A program made the translations under genes and the position numbers. From CAYUMU01 sp964445985 (GTDB taxonomy: Bacteria > Planctomycetota > Planctomycetia > Pirellulales > S012-138): 52,161 nt of DNA. The notes under the pieces were generated by a model. The model worked only from the letters and a program-made list of their open reading frames with translations. It was not told where the DNA came from and made no database searches. The stretch spans positions 1-52,161 of the forward strand of contig CAYUMU010000048.1 of NCBI GenBank assembly GCA_964445985.1. The letters are read 5' to 3'. This document shows positions 1-8,156 of this stretch, one piece after another. Every line of letters begins with the position of its first letter. The first letter of the stretch is position 1.

Positions 1-608
<608 letters not shown>

Positions 609-1084
609 AATCAAGGGAAACCACGCCGCCGTGCGGAGGCGGGTGTCGTCGTTTGGATTTGGCCCCTGCCATTTTGGCAGTTCAACGCGACCTGAACCCA
701 TCCATTCGGGTGGTGGGCGATGTTGATACACTGCTTTGAAACACTACGCCCAGAGATGCCACATGTAAACTCTTCCACAATCGCTTCAATGGGACCATCT
801 TGAGGACAAAAATCCATAATCTTTAAAGCATTTTCTTATAGTGATTTACGTTGTTTTGTCGGCCAGGGTTGCCATTTGGTTTCACCAGAATCGGTGGTCA
901 TGGCATGCCTGTTGCTTGTTAGTTCTCTCGCTCATCTGTTTGCCATATCACAAACTCGCTGCCGCGTTCGGTCTATAATGGATTTGAAAACGCGGGCTTT
1001 CAAACAACGGTTTGAGTTCTGGCGGCAGGAGAAAAATACGGCAACCAAACTGGCCGATCACACGTAGCAATATCAGGCGCCACC
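609..1084. other. Intergenic region upstream of the ECF sigma operon
   Basis: This stretch of 476 bases has no convincing gene. A short open frame at 876-1067 lacks a recognisable ribosome site and family resemblance. The part from about 740 to 1080 is more AT-rich than the surrounding coding DNA, as expected for a promoter region. Confidence 0.6.
974..979 (+). promoter_or_regulatory. Possible -10 box (TATAAT) upstream of the ECF sigma gene
   Basis: A perfect TATAAT lies about 105 bases before the sigma-factor start. No good -35 hexamer is found at 16-18 bases upstream (the sequence there reads CAAACT), so this is only a weak promoter call. Confidence 0.3.
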
Positions 1085-1729
1085 ATGAAACTCAGTACCC
1101 TCGAAGCGAAACGCGGCTTGTCGATACCGCTAAGCGCGGTTTCCGATGAGGATCTGCTCGCCCAATACCGTCAAACGCGCGACCGTCGCGCTTTTGAAGA
1201 GATCGTCCGCCGCTATCAAGGGGAGCTGTTCAGCTATTTGCGCCGATACTTAGGCGATACCGAGATGGCAGAGGACGCATTCCAGGCCGCCTTCTTGCAG
1301 TTGCACCTCAAATGCAGCACGTTTGAAGAAGGCCGCAAACTGCGTCCCTGGCTATACACCATAGCCACCAACCAGGCCATCGACGCCCAACGGCGCAACA
1401 AGCGGCATCGCGCAGCCAGCCTTGATTCCGGCCATCGTCGTGACGATGGAGAAAGGTCCGGCATCCTGGAGATTTCTGAAGAAAACATGCCGAGTCCCGA
1501 CGACCAGTTGCAAACGCTGGAATATCGGGATCAGGTTCGCGAAGCGGTGGCGGCGTTGCCCCAATCGTTGCAGACCGCGGTTCACTTGATTTACTATCAA
1601 GGGTTAAAGTACCGCGAGGCTGCCGACGCCTTGGGCATTCCCGTCGGCACCGTGAAGAGCCGCTTGCACTCCGCGATCACCAAACTGAACGAAACACTAG
1701 GACATACGGACCTCAACCGGCATGAATAG
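1085..1729 (+). CDS. RNA polymerase sigma factor, ECF (sigma-70) family
   Basis: The 214-residue product has the two-domain ECF layout. Region 2 is at about residues 21-100 (ending in RPWLYTIATNQAIDAQRR) and region 4 at about 150-205, with the helix-turn-helix YREAADALGIPVGTVKSRLHSA. The linker is acidic and longer than in minimal ECF factors. It probably directs polymerase to a small regulon under control of the membrane protein encoded immediately downstream, whose start overlaps the end of this gene by 8 bases. That overlap implies translational coupling. The chosen ATG follows a GC-rich leader without a strong Shine-Dalgarno sequence. The ECF subgroup cannot be assigned from reading alone. 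Confidence 0.93.
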   Translation: MKLSTLEAKRGLSIPLSAVSDEDLLAQYRQTRDRRAFEEIVRRYQGELFSYLRRYLGDTEMAEDAFQAAFLQLHLKCSTFEEGRKLRPWLYTIATNQAIDAQRRNKRHRAASLDSGHRRDDGERSGILEISEENMPSPDDQLQTLEYRDQVREAVAALPQSLQTAVHLIYYQGLKYREAADALGIPVGTVKSRLHSAITKLNETLGHTDLNRHE

Positions 1730-2687
1730 CCATCAGCGAGAACTACTGCTCGGCTATTTGCTGGATGCCCTCGACGATGAGGAACGTCTCGCCGTTGAGA
1801 AGCAGCTCGCGGCAGATTCCTCCATGAGGGCGGAGTTGGAATTGCTTCGCCGTTCGCTGTCACCGTTGGCCAGTGATTACGACGACGATGACGAAGAGCC
1901 GCCGGTGGATCTGACGGGCAAGACTTGCGATTATGTCGCCCAGGCCTCGCGGTCGGCCCCGGTGGAACTCGCGCCGTCGTGCGAGCATCCGATGAGGCTC
2001 CGCGATCTGGCGGTGGCTGCCTCGGTGTTGGGGGCCGCCCTGCTCGTGCTGTTCCCGGCCGTGAGCTATAGCCGGTTCAATGCCGAAGTTGCCGGTTGCC
2101 GAGAAAACCTCCGCAAAGTGGGCTTCGCGCTGACCCGTTTCAGCGACGACCACGGCGGCCTGTTTCCCGAAGGAGCGCCGCATGGCCCTCTGTCGGTGGC
2201 CGGCGATTACGCTCCCCAACTCATTCGGCGCGGCCTGCTCGACGAAGTCCGGTCGCTGCGTTGCCCCGGCGCCGATGCCCTGCGAGACGAGCCCTTCCAA
2301 ATTCCCACCATGGAAGAAGTGCTCGCGGCCAACATTCAAGAACGGCAGCGGCTGTTGCAGCGGTTGGGTGGCGATTACGGCTACCGCCTGGGCTATGTTG
2401 TCAAAGACCGCTACATTCCCGTCCGCAACCTCCGCCGCGAATCCGCGGTGATCATGGCCGACTCGCCCGATCGCCGGCTCGACGGTTCACCCAGTAACCA
2501 CCACGGCGCGCAGGGGCAGAACTATCTATTCGAAAGCTGCCGGGTTCAGTTTCTCAAGCCATGCCGGGTGGGGGGCGACGATTGGTTTTTGAACGACGAA
2601 GAGCAAGTCGCGCCGGGCAAACACGCCAACGACATCGTGATTGCCCCCAGCAACGCTCGGCGCGTGATCATCTTCATTCGCCACTAA
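1722..2687 (+). CDS. Membrane anti-sigma-like protein fused to a DUF1559-like extracytoplasmic domain
   Basis: This 321-residue product starts inside the sigma gene (8-base overlap), the usual arrangement for an anti-sigma factor. Residues 1-50 (LLLGYLLDALDDEERLAVEKQL) resemble the helical N-terminal sigma-binding domain of RskA-type anti-sigma factors, without a zinc-binding His/Cys motif. A single membrane segment lies at about 95-118. The outer part resembles DUF1559 (planctomycete pilin-like H-X9-DG proteins): a helix after the membrane (CRENLRKVGFALTRFSDDHGG) and a late NHHGAQGQNYLFESCRVQF segment. The DG of H-X9-DG is not conserved (ESC instead). Anti-sigma function is inferred from position and N-terminal layout, not from a conserved motif. 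Confidence 0.72.
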   Translation: MNSHQRELLLGYLLDALDDEERLAVEKQLAADSSMRAELELLRRSLSPLASDYDDDDEEPPVDLTGKTCDYVAQASRSAPVELAPSCEHPMRLRDLAVAASVLGAALLVLFPAVSYSRFNAEVAGCRENLRKVGFALTRFSDDHGGLFPEGAPHGPLSVAGDYAPQLIRRGLLDEVRSLRCPGADALRDEPFQIPTMEEVLAANIQERQRLLQRLGGDYGYRLGYVVKDRYIPVRNLRRESAVIMADSPDRRLDGSPSNHHGAQGQNYLFESCRVQFLKPCRVGGDDWFLNDEEQVAPGKHANDIVIAPSNARRVIIFIRH

Positions 2688-2694
2688 AATCGCG

Positions 2695-3495
2695 ATGCCA
2701 TCTCCATTTCCAGGAATCGATCCCTTCATTGAATCGCAAAAGTGGCCGGATTTTCATAATCGACTGATCATTGAAATGGCCGACCTCCTTATGCCTAACC
2801 TCCGCCCTCGGTACGTGGTCGAGGTGGAACGCAACGTGTCTATCGAGGAGCCGGGCGGGAACGGCGCCAGCCGCACCATCCGGCCCGACCTCACGGTTTC
2901 ACAGCGCTTGGGCACGCAGGCGGCCGCTGGAGGGCTGGCGACTGAAGAGCTCACCGTTCCCCTGCTCGCCGATCTGCCCGAGGTCGAGGAAAAAGGTCAA
3001 ACCTACCTCGCCATTCGCGAAACCGCTTCGCTTCGCGTGGTCACGGTGATCGAGTTGCTTTCGCCCGAGAATAAACGGCCCGGCGCTCGGGCTCGCGATA
3101 GCTACGAGGGCAAACGCCGGGCGCTGCGCTCGGCGGCCATCAATCTGGTGGAAATGGACCTGCTGCGGGGGGGCGAATCGCTGAATTTGATCGAGCCGTC
3201 GCCGCCGGGCGATTACTTTGTGAACGTGTATCGGCCGGGCCGCAAGCAGGCTCAAATCTATGCCTGGCCGCTGCCGCACCGACTGCCCAGGATTTCGGTT
3301 CCCCTGGCCGAAGGCGATGACGACGTGGCCCTCGATCTGCAAGCGGCGGCCACGGCGGTTTACGACCGGGCCGGATACGATTACTCTTTGCGGTACGATC
3401 AACCACTCAATCCTCCGCTCACCGACGCCGCGACCAGGTGGTGCCAGGATATCCTGAAGCAGCGCGGCGACGATCCCTCGAAACCAACCGCCTAG
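2695..3495 (+). CDS. DUF4058 family protein, copy 1
   Basis: The 266-residue protein begins MPSPFPGIDPFIES, typical of DUF4058 proteins in cyanobacteria and planctomycetes, whose function is unknown. Internally it has RPDLTV, then VIELLSPENKR and EGKRRAL. This D...E...K order resembles PD-(D/E)XK-fold families such as Uma2, so a nuclease-like fold is possible but is inference. It starts 7 bases after the anti-sigma-like gene and may be co-transcribed. A second copy follows at 3817-4617. The two proteins are identical except for about ten residues around positions 22-32, where this copy reads NRLIIEMADL. Confidence 0.88.
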   Translation: MPSPFPGIDPFIESQKWPDFHNRLIIEMADLLMPNLRPRYVVEVERNVSIEEPGGNGASRTIRPDLTVSQRLGTQAAAGGLATEELTVPLLADLPEVEEKGQTYLAIRETASLRVVTVIELLSPENKRPGARARDSYEGKRRALRSAAINLVEMDLLRGGESLNLIEPSPPGDYFVNVYRPGRKQAQIYAWPLPHRLPRISVPLAEGDDDVALDLQAAATAVYDRAGYDYSLRYDQPLNPPLTDAATRWCQDILKQRGDDPSKPTA

Positions 3496-3588
3496 CGTTC
3501 CCGCGGGGGGCACGCCTCGAAGGATTGGCGCCCGTGCCGGACCATCCCCCCTCCGCGATTTCCTCCCTCCGAATCACTGCCGCCCCTC

Positions 3589-3660
3589 ATGACAACCTCT
3601 GCCTCGGAATCTCGCCCTGGTTTGCTTCGCAAGGCAACTGCACCTAAAATCGGGAATTGA
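3589..3660 (+). pseudogene. Duplicated 5' stub of the NRAMP-type transporter gene
   Basis: Positions 3589-3630 repeat the first 14 codons of the transporter gene at 4711 (MTTSA-ESRPGL-R) with three base differences. The match stops abruptly after CTTCGC at 3630, and a short unrelated tail leads to TGA at 3658-3660. It is a by-product of the segmental duplication and marks its 3' breakpoint. A 23-residue peptide could be translated, but nothing suggests it is functional. Confidence 0.85.
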
Positions 3661-3817
3661 GGTCGTTGCCACGCATTCTAGGGGAGATGAAGCCACCCGA
3701 GTTGAAGAAGTGCCCGGCTTTGTCGGCCTGCGGTCGGAGGGGGCCAAGATCGAGTTTCGCAACATCCACCGCACGCCGCTGCTCCAAGAATGGCGCGCGT
3801 GTTTGAGGGTCGGCTGA
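3631..3817 (+). pseudogene. 3' fragment of a DUF1080 (3-keto-disaccharide hydrolase-like) gene
   Basis: Read in the frame that begins at 3662, this stretch gives a headless open frame ending in VPGFVGLRSEGAKIEFRNI, then HRTPLLQEW and a TGA at 3815-3817. The G-x-x-GLRSEG...EFRNI pattern is the usual C-terminal end of DUF1080 domains, which are abundant in planctomycetes. No upstream part is present, because the frame is cut at 3630 where the duplicated block ends. Its stop overlaps the start of DUF4058 copy 2 (TGATG), so it was probably the gene preceding that copy before rearrangement. The family call rests on about 25 residues. Confidence 0.65.
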
Positions 3818-4617
3818 TGCCATCTCCGTTTCCAGGAATCGATCCCTTCATTGAATCGCAAAAGTGGCCGGATTTTCATGCCACCTTGATTGTGATCTTG
3901 CGTGAATCGCTGATGCCTAACCTCCGCCCTCGGTATGTGGTCGAGGTGGAACGCAACGTGTCCATCGAGGAGCCGGGCGGGAACGGCGCCAGCCGCACCA
4001 TCCGGCCCGACCTCACGGTTTCACAGCGCTTGGGCACGCAGGCGGCCGCTGGAGGGCTGGCGACTGAAGAGCTCACCGTTCCCCTGCTCGCCGATCTGCC
4101 CGAGGTCGAGGAAAAAGGTCAAACCTACCTCGCCATTCGCGAAACCGCTTCGCTTCGCGTGGTCACGGTGATCGAGTTGCTTTCGCCCGAGAATAAACGG
4201 CCCGGCGCTCGGGCTCGCGATAGCTACGAGGGCAAACGCCGGGCGCTGCGCTCGGCGGCCATCAATCTGGTGGAAATGGACCTGCTGCGGGGGGGCGAAT
4301 CGCTGAATTTGATCGAGCCGTCGCCGCCGGGCGATTACTTTGTGAACGTGTATCGGCCGGGCCGCAAGCAGGCTCAAATCTATGCCTGGCCGCTGCCGCA
4401 CCGACTGCCCAGGATTTCGGTTCCCCTGGCCGAAGGCGATGACGACGTGGCCCTCGATCTGCAAGCGGCGGCCACGGCGGTTTACGACCGGGCCGGATAC
4501 GATTACTCTTTGCGGTACGATCAACCACTCAATCCTCCGCTCACCGACGCCGCGACCAGGTGGTGCCAGGATATCCTGAAGCAGCGCGGCGACGATCCCT
4601 CGAAACCAACCGCCTAG
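3817..4617 (+). CDS. DUF4058 family protein, copy 2
   Basis: This 266-residue protein is the second member of the tandem pair. I chose ATG 3817 over an in-frame ATG 27 bases upstream because it matches the start of copy 1 and the family start MPSPFPGIDPFIES. It differs from copy 1 only near residues 22-32, where it reads ATLIVILRES; from about residue 33 to the end the two are identical. The RPDLTV, VIELLSPENKR and EGKRRAL motifs are therefore retained. Function is unknown. The TGATG overlap with the DUF1080-like fragment suggests that its original upstream neighbour was a different gene. The transporter gene starts 93 bases downstream. Confidence 0.88.
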   Translation: MPSPFPGIDPFIESQKWPDFHATLIVILRESLMPNLRPRYVVEVERNVSIEEPGGNGASRTIRPDLTVSQRLGTQAAAGGLATEELTVPLLADLPEVEEKGQTYLAIRETASLRVVTVIELLSPENKRPGARARDSYEGKRRALRSAAINLVEMDLLRGGESLNLIEPSPPGDYFVNVYRPGRKQAQIYAWPLPHRLPRISVPLAEGDDDVALDLQAAATAVYDRAGYDYSLRYDQPLNPPLTDAATRWCQDILKQRGDDPSKPTA

Positions 4618-4710
4618 CGTTCCCGCGGGGGGCACGCCTCGAAGGATTGGCGCCCGTGCCGGACCATCCCCCCTCCGCGATTTCCTCCCTCCGAATCACT
4701 GCCGCCCCTC

Positions 4711-6084
4711 ATGACAACCTCTGCCCCGGAATCTCGCCCTGGTCTGTTTCGCTCGCTAGGGCCTGCCATCATTGTGGCCTCGGTGGTGCTGGGACCGGGG
4801 AGCATTTTGGCCGCCAGCAAGAACGGTTATCAGTATGGCTACCAAACGGTTTGGGTGCTGGCCGCCGCTGGCATGTTGATGTTCGGCATGACCGTGCTTT
4901 CGGCCCGACTGGGGGTGGGCTTTCGCGGCACGCTGTGCGACGAACTGGCGGCGCGGTTGGGGCGGCCGGCGGCCGTGCTGGTAGGCGTCACGCTGTTCCT
5001 GGTCGCCAGTTGCTTTCAGTTCAGCAACAACCTGGGCGTGCTCGCGTCCATCGAGCCCTTTTACGACGCGGGCACTTCCACTGGGCGGGGCATTTCACTG
5101 GCGGTGATTGTGGGTTTTAACGCTCTCATTATTTCCGCCCTGTTCGCCTTTCGCGCCCTGTATCAACCGGTCGAGCGGCTGATGAAAGTGCTGATGGGCG
5201 TCATGATTTTCGGCTTTGCCACCAATTTGTTGCTGGCCCGTCCTGACTTGCTGCAAATTGTTTTGGGACTGGTTCCAAGCCTCCCGGAAGTGCCTGCCGC
5301 TCAAGCGGGAGCAGTGGCCCCGGTTCACTGGGCGCAGCGGCTGGTTCCGATCACGGCCTTGTTTGCCACCACCTTTTCGGTGGGCGGCGCCTTCTATCAA
5401 TCGTATTTGGTTCGGCAGAAAGGTTGGACGCCCAAAGACCTGAAGCAGGGCATGTTCGATAGCGCGGTAGGCATTTTCACGCTGGTGTTGGTGACCGGCA
5501 TGATCCTGGTCACGGCCGCGGCCGTGCTGCACGGCAAGCCCGGTTTGCAATTTCAAACGGCGGCCGATGTGGCCAAACAGTTGGAACCCGCCTTTGGGCC
5601 GGCGGCCAAAATTTTGTTTTGCCTGGGCATTTTCGCCGGGGCGTTCAGTTCGTTTCTGGTCAACGCCATGATTGGCGGAACCATCCTTTCCGATGGTCTG
5701 GGGCTGGGCGGATCGATGGACGCCCGCGCGCCCAAGCTGTTTACCACCATGGCCCTGCTGCTGGGCGCCAGCGTGGCCGTATTTGTGATTGCCACGGGCC
5801 TCCAGCCGGTCGACCTGATCATCCTGGCTCAGTCGCTCACGGTGCTTGGCAATCCGATTCTGGCCGCTGCCATCATCTGGCTCTCATTCCGCCAGGATTT
5901 GCTGCCAGGGCTCGCGCCCATTTGGATGAAGCTGCTCGCCATTTGCGGCCTGCTGATGGTGTTGGTTCTGGCCTACCAAACGGCCACGAAGGTGTATGGC
6001 GACCTGACCAAGCCACCCCCGACGAGCCAAATCGATCACCACCCAGCTCATAGCAGGTTACTTGCGGCAGATCGACCGGCCTGA
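4711..6084 (+). CDS. NRAMP-related metal ion transporter with non-canonical binding motifs
   Basis: The 457-residue protein is strongly hydrophobic with about 11 membrane segments. It resembles the NRAMP divalent-metal/proton symporter family: GPAIIVASVVLGPGSIL at about residues 15-31 corresponds to membrane helix 1, and ALFATTFSVGGAFYQSYLVRQKG at about 215-237 to helix 6. The usual metal-binding DPGN of helix 1 is GPGS here, and the helix 6 MPHN signature is absent. Transport of Mn2+ or Fe2+ should therefore not be assumed; another cation is possible. The first 14 codons also occur as a duplicated stub at 3589. The last 27 bases overlap the end of the convergent MFS gene. Confidence 0.78.
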   Translation: MTTSAPESRPGLFRSLGPAIIVASVVLGPGSILAASKNGYQYGYQTVWVLAAAGMLMFGMTVLSARLGVGFRGTLCDELAARLGRPAAVLVGVTLFLVASCFQFSNNLGVLASIEPFYDAGTSTGRGISLAVIVGFNALIISALFAFRALYQPVERLMKVLMGVMIFGFATNLLLARPDLLQIVLGLVPSLPEVPAAQAGAVAPVHWAQRLVPITALFATTFSVGGAFYQSYLVRQKGWTPKDLKQGMFDSAVGIFTLVLVTGMILVTAAAVLHGKPGLQFQTAADVAKQLEPAFGPAAKILFCLGIFAGAFSSFLVNAMIGGTILSDGLGLGGSMDARAPKLFTTMALLLGASVAVFVIATGLQPVDLIILAQSLTVLGNPILAAAIIWLSFRQDLLPGLAPIWMKLLAICGLLMVLVLAYQTATKVYGDLTKPPPTSQIDHHPAHSRLLAADRPA

Positions 6085-7593
6085 GTCGGGCTTGCCTTCC
6101 TCGGCCCGCGGGGGCGCGGCGCGGTCGTCGTGGCGAGACGGATTTCCATCCTCCGGCCGCGGGTCGGTCGCAGCCCGAATGGGTTCTCGCCCTGGCGGGG
6201 TAATGCGTTCTACGCTCGTCGGCTTGCGCCCATTCTCCGTGGAGGGAGCGGCCATCGGAGCGGGCGAAGCCAGCTTCCTCACGGCGCGTTGCTTTCGCCG
6301 CGGCTTGCGTTGCAAACCAGGCCCCCGGTGGTGCCGGCTGTTGAAGAAGTAAGCAATGGCGATCAGCGTGAGGATCGCGGTCATGCCCACAAACATGGTG
6401 GGGTACTGGGGCAGGCCAGCGACTTTGGCCGAGTACAGCATCACTGCGGCCATGGGCGCGCCGATGAGTCCTCCCAGATCGAACATGGCGAGCATCACCG
6501 TGACGCCAATTCCCCGATAGCGCGTGGGGAAGCAGGTGCTGCCTCCGCCGGTGACGGACGGAAACAGAAAGGCGTGCGCAAAACCGGCCAGCAGTGCCGG
6601 AATGACCAGCAGCCAGGTGGTGGTAACCGCCAGGTAAAAAATCACGCTCAGCGACAGGGCAATGAGCCCGAGCAAAATCATCGGGCGAATGCCAATTTGC
6701 TCGGGAGCCCGCCGCGTGAGGAACCGGGTGACAAACGCCGCGGGGGCGTAGATCCAGAAGAACAACATCACGCCGCCGATGCCCAGCGATTCGGTAAAGG
6801 GTCGCAAATAGGCGGTCGGCAGGCTCACGCCGATCCCCACGCCCATCGCCACTAAGAGCAGCACGCCGGGGTGGTATCTCCGCAGCAGCCAAATCAGCGG
6901 CGGCTGGCGGCGTTTCACGGGGCGCGTTTCACCGCGCGTGGCAAGCCAGGCAAACACGCAACCCACCATGCCCATGATGCCGGCGAAATCGAACATGTGA
7001 TCGACATCGGCGCGGGATATGGGGCCATCGCCCAGGATGATTTTCCCCGCCCAGGTGCCGGCCAGCATGCCAATGAAGCCCGAGGTGCCCAGCATGCCGA
7101 TCACTTCGGCCACGCGGTACACCTCCACGCGGCTCGAAACATAGGTGATCGAGGCCCCGAAGGCCCCGGCCACCGCCGTGCGAAAGCAAATTTGCAGAAC
7201 ATAAATGGCCGGCCCGTTGGCGGAAGGCACCAACCGGTGCGCGAAACAGACCACAATGAACGCCAGCCCCGACCAGATCCACACCTGCCGCGCGCCGATC
7301 CGCACGATCCACACGCCTTGCCCGAGCCGCATGAACAGGCTGCCCACCATCCCCACGCCCACGATCAAACCCACGTCGATGTCGTCGCCGCCGAGCGCTT
7401 TCACATAATCGGAGTAGCGATACAGCAGGCTGATCGCCAGCATCAGGGCCGAGTTGCCCAGGTAGGCGAACCAGAAAGGCAGCCCATAGGGCGCAGCCAG
7501 AGATTCAGCAGTACCAGCAAGTTCGGGAAGCTGCGTTGTGCCGTGGCGAACGTGGAGGTTCTCGTCGCCCGAGGGAGGGGGGTGGCCCTTCAT
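6058..7593 (-). CDS. Major facilitator superfamily transporter
   Basis: The 511-residue protein has about 12 predicted membrane segments. MFS features are seen after the second helix (GSLFMRLGQGVWIVRIGARQ) and after the sixth (ATRGETRPVKRR...). The last 90-95 residues form a hydrophilic tail rich in Arg, Pro and Lys (starting HHRGPGLQRKPRRK), longer than usual for MFS. The substrate cannot be deduced. The gene is convergent with the NRAMP-type gene and shares its last 27 bases with it. No strong ribosome site precedes the chosen ATG, so the first residues are uncertain. Confidence 0.88.
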   Translation of the reverse strand: MKGHPPPSGDENLHVRHGTTQLPELAGTAESLAAPYGLPFWFAYLGNSALMLAISLLYRYSDYVKALGGDDIDVGLIVGVGMVGSLFMRLGQGVWIVRIGARQVWIWSGLAFIVVCFAHRLVPSANGPAIYVLQICFRTAVAGAFGASITYVSSRVEVYRVAEVIGMLGTSGFIGMLAGTWAGKIILGDGPISRADVDHMFDFAGIMGMVGCVFAWLATRGETRPVKRRQPPLIWLLRRYHPGVLLLVAMGVGIGVSLPTAYLRPFTESLGIGGVMLFFWIYAPAAFVTRFLTRRAPEQIGIRPMILLGLIALSLSVIFYLAVTTTWLLVIPALLAGFAHAFLFPSVTGGGSTCFPTRYRGIGVTVMLAMFDLGGLIGAPMAAVMLYSAKVAGLPQYPTMFVGMTAILTLIAIAYFFNSRHHRGPGLQRKPRRKQRAVRKLASPAPMAAPSTENGRKPTSVERITPPGREPIRAATDPRPEDGNPSRHDDRAAPPRAEEGKPDSGRSICRK

Positions 7594-8156
7594 GGGAGTG
7601 GGTGGAGGGAAGGTGGGGTGGGTTTCAGGTTTGGATTATAACCACGGCCGGTTTTCAGGCGAGGGTAACTTTTTCAAGAGCGGGCTCGATTGGCCGCGAT
7701 CAACCGGCCAATCCGGCATTCGAGGCATCGCCCTGTCCTTGGGTGGACACCCTGCCGATGTGTCCTCGCGTGATGGGGGGCATGCACGGCCAAAGACATT
7801 CCATCGGCCCCCAAAAAAATCGAACCGGCCGATAGGGATCGAAAGCAGAAGACACCGCGCCTGGCCCACATGTTCGCCCGGAACACGGATTTTAACGCCG
7901 CCCGCCGCTGGCCCTCAGCTATTGCAACTGCTGGCCGTCCGCGCACGGTTCTCGTCAATCTTGCGTGCAGCGCAGCGCGGGCAAACCGGAGGCGCGGAGC
8001 AGGTGAAGCGAGATCGGGGGCCGCGGAATGGTCGCGCCCGAACGGCCGTCCCTGGGACAACCACTGGCGGTTCACTGCGCGAACCGCCACCGTTGCCCGA
8101 GGGTTGGCAGCGCCACCCCCCCAATCGAGAGCTGAGCGGGGTGGCCGACCAAGCGA
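7594..8156. other. Intergenic region between MFS and ExbD genes
   Basis: This stretch of 563 bases has no convincing gene; open frames here give low-complexity Arg/Gly/Pro translations. It should contain the promoter of the MFS gene (reading leftward) and the 3' end of the Exb operon mRNA. The only structure I can support is the hairpin at 8065-8089. Confidence 0.6.
8065..8089 (-). terminator. Hairpin 3' of the Exb operon
   Basis: A perfect 9-bp inverted repeat (TGGCGGTTC / GAACCGCCA) with a 7-base loop lies 68 bases beyond the stop of the last ExbD gene. There is no T-run after it on the minus strand. It may stabilise the mRNA end or assist termination rather than be a classical intrinsic terminator. 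Confidence 0.35.

Larger units (their letters stand above)
2695..4752 (+). repeat. Segmental duplication: two about 936-bp copies 1,122 bp apart
   Basis: Copy 1 is 2695-3630 and copy 2 is 3817-4752. By eye there is no difference from 2842 to 3603 (762 bases against 3964-4725). Differences are confined to the ends. In the first 150 bases they are one silent change near the start, a block of about 30 bases that is almost entirely different, and two silent changes. At the 3' end there are three changes between 3604 and 3625. Homology begins essentially at the ATG; upstream sequences are unrelated. Confidence 0.95.

Noticed and set aside
876..1067. Small 63-codon gene upstream of the sigma factor
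   Set aside because: It overlaps the likely promoter region, has no ribosome site, and its composition is not protein-like.
2695..4752. Insertion sequence carrying DUF4058
   Set aside because: No transposase, terminal inverted repeats or target-site duplication is visible. The block includes part of a neighbouring gene, as in a segmental duplication.
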